The notes beneath the pieces were generated by a model that was not told where the DNA came from, did no database searches, and saw nothing but the letters and a program-made list of their open reading frames with translations. 64,000 nt of DNA. Source: Dolichospermum flos-aquae CCAP 1403/13F. Its GTDB lineage: Bacteria; Cyanobacteriota; Cyanobacteriia; Cyanobacteriales; Nostocaceae. The stretch covers positions 1,656,501 through 1,720,500 of the forward strand of contig NZ_CP051206.1 of NCBI RefSeq assembly GCF_012516395.1, written 5' to 3'. Below, one piece after another: positions 17,031 to 24,606 of this stretch. How positions within the stretch are numbered: the first letter of the stretch is position 1; each line of letters opens with the position of its first letter. The position numbers and the translations under genes are program-made.

Positions 17031-18831
17031 CAATACCCGTGAATGAAATTAATAGCCTACAAATAATTACTAATATTAATTCTGCAAATATTAAGGCATA
17101 AAAATAACTTCAGTTTAGTCTAAACTCCAGGCAAAATGTATCTAAAATTATATGATCATGAGATTTTTCTTGAATTTATAAATCATCAATCTTGTCAATT
17201 ATTTGAAATCAAATTTAAAAAATCATAAATGTGTCATTTTTTTCGTCGAGAATTTTTATTCCTGCTCCAAAATGAGTAGCCTGATAGTATATATTGACAA
17301 AATATGAAAGAATATTTAAGCTTTATAAGAGTTTATTTCAAGTCATCCTTGACAGTTTTGTATGGGAATTCAAAAAGAACATCATCAGATGCTTACTCAG
17401 TTTACGACAGAATATGATCTGCAACCAATTGCAAAACATTTATCAACTATTATCAAAGAATCTTTGGCGAGTGTTTCATCAAGTAAATGTCGTCAAGGAA
17501 CGATTCTAGTACCAACGTTTGTCATTTGGTTTGTAATTCTCTCCACTATCCGTCGTGATTTAAGTTATTTAGGAATAATGGATTGGATGATATCAGGATT
17601 GAGGTGGTTATCCTGTTGTCTACCAAAACAACTTATTTCTGAAGGTGCTATGAGTCATGCCAGAGTTCGTATAGGATTAACAGTTTTTCAACTAATATTT
17701 AAAAAACTCACTTCTAGTTTGACAACATTGAAATATGACTTTCATAAATGGACTACAGTAATATTTGATGGTTCCACAGGTACGACACCTGATACTGAAA
17801 GTAATCGTGATAAATTTGGGAAGTCTAAATGTGGTCGAGGAGAAAGTGCTTTTCCCATGCTGAGAATAGTCACATTAATATCAGCATCAACACGCCTGAT
17901 CCTAGATTTTACCTATGGTTCGAGCCAAGGTAAAGGAACTGGTGAAAGGACTTTAATGACTAAATTACTGGCACAATTTAACCAGAAAAACTTATTATTT
18001 TTATTAGATGCTGGTTTATATTCCTTTGCAACTATTTTTAGTATTCGTACAAAAGAATGCGACTTTTTACTTAGGGTAGCTTCTAATGTTAAACTACCTG
18101 TTATCTCTGATTCTCGTTTGCCAGATGGATACATGGCTAGATATCCAGATGGAAGTTATTTATCAGAAATTAATGGCAAAATTCTCAATTTAGAAAAATC
18201 TACAGAATCGCATAAACAATGGAATCAGGAAAGTATCATTGTCCGAGTTATTGAATATCAAATTCCTGGTTTTCTCCCTCGTCGTTTAGTTACTAGTATT
18301 ATTGACCCTAATATTTCTGCCAAAGAATTAATTATTCACTATCATTGCAGATGGGAGGTGGAAATTAGTTTCTGTGAAATAAAAACACATCAATGTGCTA
18401 CGCTCAAAGGACAAATGCCCACTATTTTTCGGAGCAAAACATCTGAATTAGTCGAACAAGAACTTTATGCTATGTTAATTGCTTATAATCTACTCCGCGA
18501 TTTAATTTACCAATCTGCTAACGAATATAATAAAAATCCTTTACTCCTTAGTTTTCTTGAATCTTTGCAACTAGTTATAGATTTAGTACAACTCATCAGC
18601 CATTCATCCTTAAAATTACGAGAAATTCAACATCAATATTTATTATCATTAATTTCCCAGTCTGAAATTGATCGCCCCCGACGAAAACGTATTAATCCCC
18701 GTGTTGTCAAAATTAAAATGTCCAAATTCAAGCGCAAAAACTCTTCCCATAAATCTGAAATCAGAGATATAGAAAAAGACTTGAAAATCCTTCCCCCACA
18801 AGCAGTTTGACAATTTCATTCACGGGTATTG
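17031..18831 (+). mobile_element. Intact IS4-family insertion sequence in dprA
   Basis: 1801 bp bounded by perfect 20-bp inverted repeats (CAATACCCGTGAATGAAATT at 17031-17050 and its complement at 18812-18831). It is flanked by identical 10-bp target duplications CATTTAATTC (17021-17030 and 18832-18841). It carries one intact transposase frame whose stop lies one base before the right repeat. The identical ends, intact frame and perfect duplication indicate a recent insertion. Confidence 0.95.
17362..18810 (+). CDS. IS4-family DDE transposase
   Basis: 482 residues from ATG 17362 (a second ATG follows 10 codons later). RNase-H-like DDE transposase: first Asp in TVIFDGSTGTTPDTES, second Asp in LLFLLDAGLYSF, and the catalytic Glu inside the Y-(2)-R-(3)-E-(6)-K signature (HYHCRWEVEISFCEIKTH), which defines the IS4 family. 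The C-terminus is strongly basic (RPRRKR, KFKRKN), likely for DNA binding. It is complete and without frameshift, so probably active. It is read opposite to the disrupted dprA. Confidence 0.93.
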   Translation: MGIQKEHHQMLTQFTTEYDLQPIAKHLSTIIKESLASVSSSKCRQGTILVPTFVIWFVILSTIRRDLSYLGIMDWMISGLRWLSCCLPKQLISEGAMSHARVRIGLTVFQLIFKKLTSSLTTLKYDFHKWTTVIFDGSTGTTPDTESNRDKFGKSKCGRGESAFPMLRIVTLISASTRLILDFTYGSSQGKGTGERTLMTKLLAQFNQKNLLFLLDAGLYSFATIFSIRTKECDFLLRVASNVKLPVISDSRLPDGYMARYPDGSYLSEINGKILNLEKSTESHKQWNQESIIVRVIEYQIPGFLPRRLVTSIIDPNISAKELIIHYHCRWEVEISFCEIKTHQCATLKGQMPTIFRSKTSELVEQELYAMLIAYNLLRDLIYQSANEYNKNPLLLSFLESLQLVIDLVQLISHSSLKLREIQHQYLLSLISQSEIDRPRRKRINPRVVKIKMSKFKRKNSSHKSEIRDIEKDLKILPPQAV

Positions 18832-19241
18832 CATTTAATTCCATATTCTGTAGGTTGACGAGTTCCCACAATTCCCACTAAGGGTTTTTGTCCTGAATTT
18901 TCCTGTAAGTCAACTTCTCCCCGATAGTACAATAATGGGGGTGGACTGGGGATTTCTCGCAGTAATTGGGGATATTCTGAGTCTGCTGGTGTCCAGAAAT
19001 GGGGGTTTATTTGTTGGTGTTGAATGAGGAGTTGTTCTGGGTTTAAACGGGATTTTTGTTGAACAACTTTTTCTAATGTTTGAAATCCGAAACCTTCAAC
19101 TTTTCGTAATTCTCCAGGACTGGCTTTCCAAGCTGTTTCTAAATTACCAAAGTGCTGTTGTACTCTTTGTAGTAATATCGGACCAATTCCCGAAATTTGT
19201 GACCAGGCTAACCAATATTTACGTTCTTCTGGATTTGACAT
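18832..19241 (-). pseudogene. dprA: dprA, 5' part (truncated by IS insertion)
   Basis: About the first 133 codons of DprA, from ATG 19241: the N-terminal SAM-like region (YWLAWSQISGIGPILLQRVQ), then PPPLLYYRGEVDL and the start of the nucleotide-fold VGIVGTRQPTEYGIK. The native frame ends in the target duplication at 18832-18841; translation would run a few codons into the IS and stop. The DNA-binding and RecA-interacting parts are missing, so the product should be inactive. Confidence 0.9.
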
Positions 19242-19330
19242 ACGAAATTAAGATTTTTAGAATGATTTAACGCAGATAAACGCAGATGGACGCGGATGAA
19301 TACGGATGATTTTTATTCTGTGCAATTAGA

Positions 19331-19984
19331 TTAAACTTTTGCTAAATGTTGATTTTTTAAATAATCAAATACTGATTTATCGCCAATGTCGGGAGGAATG
19401 GGTTGGATAATTTTTCTCACAGCAAATATTAAGAAGAAAATTGCCCAAGTTGCTAATAAAATCGGTTCTGCTGGTGTTGATAAAATTCCGGTTAAATGTC
19501 CTAATAGTAGTAAGGGAACAAGGGGGGTTAAGATTTTGGTTTCTAAACGATGGAAACAAAAACCTTCTTTGAAAAAAATTCCTGTCAAAGCTGCAAAGGT
19601 AAAACCAATTCCTAATATGGTTAGGGGTTGATTATAAATAGTAATTGCAAATGCTTGACTATCACTATGTCCAAAAATAAAGGCACAAATGCTGCCAATT
19701 ATCCAAAAAACTTGGAGAATTCGGTGCAAAAATGCCATGTAAATATGAATAGTTAATAAACTAACTCCAAGTGCAATACTAAAACAGGTGTAGAGAGGGG
19801 TCAGGGCGGCAATTGCAGCGGGTTGGGGATAGAATAGGACTAAACCGCTACCAATGGCAAAACACAGGGCTGCTATCATTAATCCTGCCCGATAAATTAT
19901 CACACTTTGGCGATCGCTCTCGGTAATTGTAAATTCCCCAAATTGGCCTTGATATATTTCCGGTGATATTGTTTGTGTTGTCAT
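19331..19984 (-). CDS. DUF2301 family integral membrane protein
   Basis: 217 residues with about six hydrophobic helices (roughly 31-52, 57-78, 85-106, 112-133, 150-170, 172-190) after a short soluble N-terminus. It matches the cyanobacterial/plastid DUF2301 membrane family, whose function is unknown. The loops hold no obvious metal- or cofactor-binding motif. It is on the same strand as livF upstream, but two palindromic repeats lie between, so it is probably a separate transcript. A short block of the common repeat AACGCAGATAAACGCAGATG lies downstream at about 19270. Confidence 0.8.
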   Translation of the reverse strand: MTTQTISPEIYQGQFGEFTITESDRQSVIIYRAGLMIAALCFAIGSGLVLFYPQPAAIAALTPLYTCFSIALGVSLLTIHIYMAFLHRILQVFWIIGSICAFIFGHSDSQAFAITIYNQPLTILGIGFTFAALTGIFFKEGFCFHRLETKILTPLVPLLLLGHLTGILSTPAEPILLATWAIFFLIFAVRKIIQPIPPDIGDKSVFDYLKNQHLAKV

Positions 19985-20009
19985 AAATAGTATATTCCTA
20001 GGATGTTTT

Positions 20010-20084
20010 AGATCCCCGACTTCTTGAAGAAGTCGGGGATCTTGTTTTTTTAGATCCCCGATTTCTTGAAGAAGTCGGGGATCT
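20010..20084. repeat. Two tandem copies of palindromic repeat P1, 3' of livF
   Basis: Copies at 20010-20042 and 20052-20084, each a near-perfect palindrome with arms GATCCCCGACTTCTT / AAGAAGTCGGGGATC, separated by a T-run. They lie 12 bases after the livF stop (minus strand), where they could terminate transcription or protect the 3' end. Confidence 0.85.
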
Positions 20085-20095
20085 TGTTTTTGTTT

Positions 20096-20824
20096 TCAAT
20101 GTCTCTTTCCAGCACCTAAATATAACTCTCCCACTTTCGGATCATTTAATAATTCTCTACCTGGTCCTGACATAGCATCTTTCCCTGATTCTAACACATA
20201 ACCACGATCTGCCATCTCTAAGGCTTTTCTGGCATTTTGTTCGACTAAAACTATCGCAGTTCCTGATGCTTTAATTTGTTTAATTTGCTCAAATACTTGA
20301 GTTACCAAAATGGGAGATAATGCGGCGGAAGGTTCATCTAAAAGCAGTAAACTGGGTTCTAACATTAATGCTTTTCCCATTGCTAACATTTGCCTTTCTC
20401 CACCGGAAAGAGTTCCCGCGCGTTGACGACGGCGATCGCTCAATCGGGGAAACATGGTGTATATTTTATCTTTAAGCGGTTTTAATGGGATATTCCTAAC
20501 AAAAGCCCCCATTTCTAAGTTTTCATCTATGGTTAAAGATGGAAAAACATTAGCAATTTGCGGAACATAAGACATTCCTTTGGCGACAATTTGATTTGAT
20601 TTTAAACCAATTAAATTTTTCTCTTTAAAGGTAATAGTTCCAGTATGAGGTGTTAAAAGTCCAAAAATAGTTTTTACTAAGGTGGATTTACCTGCACCAT
20701 TGGGACCAATGACTGTGACTAATTCTCCTGGTGCAATGTGAAAGTTGATACCTTGCAAAATATCTACATCTTTAATATATCCAGCGTGGACATTTTCTAC
20801 CTTTAATAAATAGTTATTAGTCAT
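20096..20824 (-). CDS. livF: Branched-chain/neutral amino acid ABC transporter ATPase (LivF/NatE type)
   Basis: 242 residues, one ABC ATPase domain: Walker A GPNGAGKST, Q-loop in SYVPQIANVFPSLT, signature LSGGERQMLAMGKA, Walker B LLLLDEPSAAL and the His-loop equivalent in VLVEQNARKAL. The short length, the DEPSAALSP string and the VEQNAR ending are typical of LivF of the hydrophobic amino acid uptake family; in Nostocales the corresponding gene is natE of the N-I permease. The other subunits (LivG, LivH, LivM, binding protein) are not in the window, in line with the scattered arrangement in this group. The exact substrate is inferred. Confidence 0.85.
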   Translation of the reverse strand: MTNNYLLKVENVHAGYIKDVDILQGINFHIAPGELVTVIGPNGAGKSTLVKTIFGLLTPHTGTITFKEKNLIGLKSNQIVAKGMSYVPQIANVFPSLTIDENLEMGAFVRNIPLKPLKDKIYTMFPRLSDRRRQRAGTLSGGERQMLAMGKALMLEPSLLLLDEPSAALSPILVTQVFEQIKQIKASGTAIVLVEQNARKALEMADRGYVLESGKDAMSGPGRELLNDPKVGELYLGAGKRH

Positions 20825-20911
20825 TTGTGATTAGACATTTGTAGGGATTTGGTAATGCTTACTCCTGTCAACTGAAGCTTAAAATAGCTTATCTGTTAGC
20901 TGACCTACCCG

Positions 20912-21064
20912 CCCGGAAATAAATTTCCGGTCTTATAGCTAAAGTGCGTTAAAACGCACTCTAATTACCTAAAAATCAACCTTCATGTTTTCAATTGAAG
21001 AAATAAGGACACAATAGTCGGTTTTAACCGACTTTAGCTATAAGACAGGGAATAAATTCCCTGG
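20912..21064. repeat. Nested inverted-repeat element (MITE-like foldback)
   Basis: About 153 bases with 15-bp inverted repeats TCTTATAGCTAAAGT (20931-20945) and its complement (21031-21045). Each end carries a short palindrome (CCGGAAATAAATTTCCGG; CAGGGAATAAATTCCCTGG), and inside are GCGTTAAAACGC and GTCGGTTTTAACCGAC. It is non-coding. The layout suggests a REP/RAYT-type or MITE element. Confidence 0.75.
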
Positions 21065-21094
21065 ATTCTGGATTCTAGATTCTGTAACTTCTGA

Positions 21095-21322
21095 CTATGC
21101 TGTGATTTTTTGCAATTCTGGTCTTTCTTCTGGTAAAATCGCCTCTTCCACTGGGCAAACTTGCAGACAGATGCCACAATCTATACAGGTAGCGAAGTCA
21201 ATCCAGTACCAACCTGTACCTTTAACGTTTTTCCCTGGACCTTCATGAATACAAGCTACAGGACAAGCACTTACGCAGTCAGCAACACCTTCACAAACGT
21301 TTGTAACAATAGTATGTGGCAT
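21095..21322 (-). CDS. Small dicluster ferredoxin
   Basis: 75 residues, no signal peptide. The first motif is C10-x5-C16-x3-C20P-x3-C24, the second C46-x2-C49-x2-C52-x3-C56P. The second binds one [4Fe-4S] cluster with a shared cysteine from the first; the spacing of the first motif resembles FdI-type ferredoxins carrying a [3Fe-4S] or second [4Fe-4S] cluster. It is a soluble low-potential electron carrier; partners cannot be told from the sequence. It is monocistronic, bordered by a foldback element and repeats (TTTTGGATT units at about 21340-21378). Confidence 0.85.
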   Translation of the reverse strand: MPHTIVTNVCEGVADCVSACPVACIHEGPGKNVKGTGWYWIDFATCIDCGICLQVCPVEEAILPEERPELQKITA

Positions 21323-21409
21323 TTTTTCCGATTCCCTCTTTTTTGGATTTTAGATTTTAGATTTTGGATTTTGGATTGATTTTGGGAAAGTTTACCAAGA
21401 TTCCTATTT

Positions 21410-22615
21410 TTAACATCCTGCTTCAATGGTGTGTGAACCATCGGCTTTAATCCAGGCTATTTGGGCAATGTTGCGATCGCTTGCATATTGACGAATCGCC
21501 TCTGCGTCCCTATCTCCTAAGTCTAGTTCTACTCTAATTAAATCGGCAGAGTTACGTAATTTCTCAGCATAGGCAAAAGCCGCAGCTTCAGCGCCGGGGG
21601 TTTCTGGGACGACTAACCAATTACTAGCGGGGATATCCTGGGGTAATTGCTGATTTAATAGGAGAATTTGGTATAAATCATCAATATTCAGTTCAAAGCC
21701 GATACCGGGAATATTTTCTTTTTGGGGATGATATAAACCTAGTAATTGGTCATAACGACCACCACTTCCTAAAATCTGTGCTTGGGAATTTGTCTCACTA
21801 ACTACTTCAAAAACAATGCCTGTGTAGTAGTCAATAGTTTGAATTAGGCTCAAATCAAGGATTAAAGGAAATTTGCCGTCTAGTAATGCTACTAGGGATT
21901 TGAGGTTATTTATTGCCTCATGCTGGTCTGGTTCTAGATGTAAACTGCTGACTTTTTCTAAAACCTCTCGACTATCACCCCGCAAATCCAACATAATTTT
22001 AGCGCGTTGGCGGAGTTCTTCGCTCAAAGGTAAGGTATCAATAGCTATACTATCCAAGTTAGCGATCGCCCTGCGGACTTGATTTCTGATTTCCGGGGGA
22101 AAAGCATTGAGGAGGGAGCGTGTAATTCCCGCTTCCCCTAAAATTAACCGCCACCCTTGTAAACCCAATGCTGTTAAACAATCTGCGACTAATAGCAATA
22201 CTTCCGCATTGGCTAATAATCCCCCCGCACCCAGTAACTCCACCCCAGCTTGATAATACTCTTGCTGACGATTATGGCGGCCTTCCCAATTACGGCGAAA
22301 AACATTAGCGTTGTAATATAGTCGCTGGGGATAGGTCGCATCTGTCATGCGAGTCACCACTGTGCGGGCGATAGAAGCCGTCAATTCTGGACGCAATCCC
22401 AATTCTTCATTTTGACTATTTTGGAGTTGAATCACCATGTGACGCTGAATTGCTTCACCTGCCATGAGGGTATCCATTCGTTCCAGAGTTGAGGTGATAA
22501 TCCTGTGATATCCCCAACGTTGAAATACTTGTTCTAATCTATCTTCAATCCAGCGTTTTTGCGCCACATCTAAAGGTAGTAGATCTCTTGCTCCCGCTGC
22601 TGGTTGATACACCAT
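21410..22615 (-). CDS. hisZ: ATP phosphoribosyltransferase regulatory subunit
   Basis: 401 residues, histidyl-tRNA-synthetase-like catalytic core without tRNA-binding function. It begins with the AAGARDLLP motif, has GLRPELTASIARTV (class II motif 2 region), FRRNWEGRHNRQQEYYQAGVELLG and the HisRS-like IDYYTGIVFEV and LGSGGRYDQLL. HisZ pairs with the short form of HisG for the first step of histidine synthesis and its feedback control. Its ATG overlaps the stop of the upstream TPR frame by one base (TAATG), so translation may be coupled. The length is normal for cyanobacteria. Confidence 0.93.
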   Translation of the reverse strand: MVYQPAAGARDLLPLDVAQKRWIEDRLEQVFQRWGYHRIITSTLERMDTLMAGEAIQRHMVIQLQNSQNEELGLRPELTASIARTVVTRMTDATYPQRLYYNANVFRRNWEGRHNRQQEYYQAGVELLGAGGLLANAEVLLLVADCLTALGLQGWRLILGEAGITRSLLNAFPPEIRNQVRRAIANLDSIAIDTLPLSEELRQRAKIMLDLRGDSREVLEKVSSLHLEPDQHEAINNLKSLVALLDGKFPLILDLSLIQTIDYYTGIVFEVVSETNSQAQILGSGGRYDQLLGLYHPQKENIPGIGFELNIDDLYQILLLNQQLPQDIPASNWLVVPETPGAEAAAFAYAEKLRNSADLIRVELDLGDRDAEAIRQYASDRNIAQIAWIKADGSHTIEAGC

Positions 22616-22989
22616 TATTTTTTCTTCCCACCAAACAAACCACCAAACAAACCACTTTTTCCAGACTTATCTGGTTGCTTCTCTTCAGTTTTAGAAGCGG
22701 AACTCCCTTGAGAACCACTGTTTCTAATTCCTAAAGCTTGATCTACCTTGGGTTTCCATTCCAAAGCGATTTTTTCATTAGGATCTATTTTCAGGGCATT
22801 ATCAAAGTGAATTTTTGCCATTTTCAGTTGATTTTGCCGGAAATATACCATTGCGATTAAACTATGACAACGACTATTTTTCGGCTCTAACTTTAGGGCA
22901 TCCTGTAATTCTACTTTGGACTGGGACAATTGGTTTGTTTCTAGTAGTCTGTCAAATTTATTTTGACAGGTTTTTGGTAGTGCGGGCAA
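22615..22989 (-). pseudogene. C-terminal TPR remnant of a DnaJ-TPR protein, 5' end replaced by a MITE
   Basis: 124 codons. From about residue 17 the frame is TPR-like (ELQDALKLEPKNSRCHSLIA, then QNQLKMAKIHFDNALKIDP) and ends in GLFGGLFGGKKK. Both match the C-terminal part of a larger J-domain plus TPR protein that I recall upstream of hisZ in related cyanobacteria. The first 16 codons are encoded by a MITE (22941-23052), and no J domain is found beyond it. It may still be translated and may help translate hisZ through the TAATG overlap. The conclusion that it is truncated depends on that recalled longer homologue. Confidence 0.65.
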
Positions 22990-23052
22990 GATGCCCGCGT
23001 GAGCGAGACGCTCATACTACAGTCCATCATTTTTATCTTGACAAACTACTAG
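22941..23052. mobile_element. MITE with 15-bp terminal inverted repeats
   Basis: 112 bp with ends CTAGTAGTCTGTCAA (22941-22955) and the complement of CTAGTAGTTTGTCAA (23038-23052), 14 of 15 matching. The centre is a double hairpin (GCGGGCAAGATGCCCGC followed by GAGCGAGACGCTC) between GTAGT and ACTAC. A related copy lies at 40656-40717 and a diverged one at about 62885-62955. It interrupts the TPR gene. Confidence 0.8.
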
Positions 23053-23493
23053 TTTACAGGGAATGATGGCAAGTTTGAAAACCCTCCAGTTGTCGGCATA
23101 AAATCTAATCCTGACTAAGCATGATTTAAAATTAGATAATTTATTTAAGCTCTTATAATCATATATCCATTTATGTAAATGCCCATGAGGCTAATTTTCA
23201 GTCTCATAACCCAAAGTTTGTGAAAACGAAACAAAATACTTGTTCTGTTTGTTATTGGTTTCTGAGAATAATGAATAGAAGATAGCAGAAATTTTCTATT
23301 TGGTGACAGTAATTTAGCCGATTTGGCGTGTATTTTTCGGCAATATTTAGTTCTAAATCTGGTAATTAAGTTTGCAGAAACTGACAATGAATTAACTAAT
23401 CACTCCTCGATATTCTATTAACAAGCGAGGGGGAAAACGGCAACCGAGCAGTAAACAACCCCAAGCGTCATAAAAATCAAGGAGAATTCAGTC
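23053..23493. other. Upstream region of the peptide cluster
   Basis: About 440 bases with no recognisable gene. The only longer frame (minus 23145-23387) has no protein family features. The region just before 23494 holds CAAGGAG, a good ribosome site for the first precursor peptide, and must include its promoter, which could not be assigned to a known regulator. Confidence 0.35.
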
Positions 23494-23733
23494 ATGTCTA
23501 ATTTATTTACCGCAGTATCTGTTGAGCAACAAGAAATGGTAGCTGGTGGAGTAATTGCTAACATTATCGCTGGGAGTGAAAACCTGCTTTACAGTGCTCG
23601 TCAGTTCACCCTTCTCAATACTGCTAGCGTAGGTCCTGGTGGTGTAACCACAGCGACTGGTATCGCAGATACAAGTATCACAAGTAATGCAGTGCGAGCC
23701 TTAGCAATTACACCAGTTAGCTTCCCCCTTTAG
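23494..23733 (+). CDS. Double-glycine leader peptide precursor 1 (bacteriocin-type)
   Basis: 79 residues. The leader MSNLFTAVSVEQQEMVAGG has the pattern of double-glycine leaders: hydrophobic residues at spaced positions, acidic/Gln stretch (VEQQE), then GG at 18-19. Cleavage would release a neutral 60-residue core starting VIANIIAGSE, rich in Ala, Thr, Ser and Val and with a GPGG turn. No cysteines, so no lanthionine or disulfide chemistry is possible. The maturation/export gene pair follows on the same strand. It resembles cyanobacterial bacteriocin-type precursors; activity is unknown. Confidence 0.75.
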   Translation: MSNLFTAVSVEQQEMVAGGVIANIIAGSENLLYSARQFTLLNTASVGPGGVTTATGIADTSITSNAVRALAITPVSFPL

Positions 23734-23960
23734 CAAATAATTTTAGGGTTAATTCTGCACTCTGATTCTACACAAAGAAGAAACAGCAAAGCAAATTAAT
23801 ATCCTAGAATATCTCGCTAAATTTCGTCTAGATTACTATCGAAAGATTTGTGTGTTCATTCTATAAAAATGGCACACAAATTTATTCTTTAATACTTGGA
23901 TTTATTTCCTAACATTTTACCCCTGAAATTATTTTTGCAGGAAAGATAAGAGGTTTTACC

Positions 23961-24290
23961 ATGTCTGATCATATAAAAACAAAAAAATCAGATTTATTCA
24001 TAAACTTATCAGAAAAAGAACAGGAGTCTATATCTGGAGGCAGATCATCTTCACCCTTTGAGATGTTTGATATATTCTACCAAACTACGAATATATACTC
24101 TAGGGGAAGTAATGAAATAAATATTTCTCAAGGAAACTTGGGCATATCTTCAAGAAATGAAGCTGAATATAGATTTTCTCAGACAACCTTTATTTTATCT
24201 TCATTGTTTGGTGGAGGAGGAGGTGGAAGTCGTCGCAATAACCGCAGACGAGGTCGTAGCTTATTCGCAAAACTATTTAGTTTTTTTTAG
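23961..24290 (+). CDS. Double-glycine leader peptide precursor 2, cationic core
   Basis: 109 residues. The 27-residue leader ends LSEKEQESISGG (GG at 26-27), again matching the double-glycine pattern. The 82-residue core starts RSSSPFEMFD and ends with a six-glycine run, an arginine-rich stretch (SRRNNRRRGR) and the hydrophobic SLFAKLFSFF. A flexible Gly hinge followed by a cationic amphipathic tail is a common layout of membrane-active peptides. No cysteines. It is 228 bases after precursor 1 and upstream of the exporter. The leader motif differs in sequence from precursor 1 but not in pattern. Function is inferred. Confidence 0.72.
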   Translation: MSDHIKTKKSDLFINLSEKEQESISGGRSSSPFEMFDIFYQTTNIYSRGSNEINISQGNLGISSRNEAEYRFSQTTFILSSLFGGGGGGSRRNNRRRGRSLFAKLFSFF

Positions 24291-24606
24291 CAGAGAAACA
24301 AAATCACAATCACTTCATTTTATCTTCCACTATTTAGATCATACAGCACTCGTTCATACCCATATTTCCGACTTCTGACATAAATTTATAATTTATGGAC
24401 ACAATAAATAAAAGAAGTCGGGGATCTTATCGTCTCACCTGAATTCTTACCTTGATTGTTCAATTTATCTCCTTAAATATTGTACATAATTATTAGGCAA
24501 AGTGCTGTATTCGCCAAGGCTTTACACCAATTAAATAACTATAAAAAAATCAATTTAATAACAAATAAATTGGCTTATTTTTCCAACTTTATATGGTTAA
24601 TTGCTA
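24291..24606. other. Intergenic before exporter, with nested hairpins
   Basis: It holds a split copy of palindrome P1 (CCGACTTCT 24368-24376 / AGAAGTCGG 24413-24421) with a second stem CATAAATT/AATTTATG in its loop (24379-24397). Positioned 3' of precursor 2, it could end the peptide transcript so that peptides and exporter are made in different amounts. No third precursor was found here. Confidence 0.5.

Noticed and set aside
23145-23387. 80-codon minus-strand frame upstream of precursor 1
   Set aside because: Basic, irregular composition with no family match; it does not encode the missing J domain.
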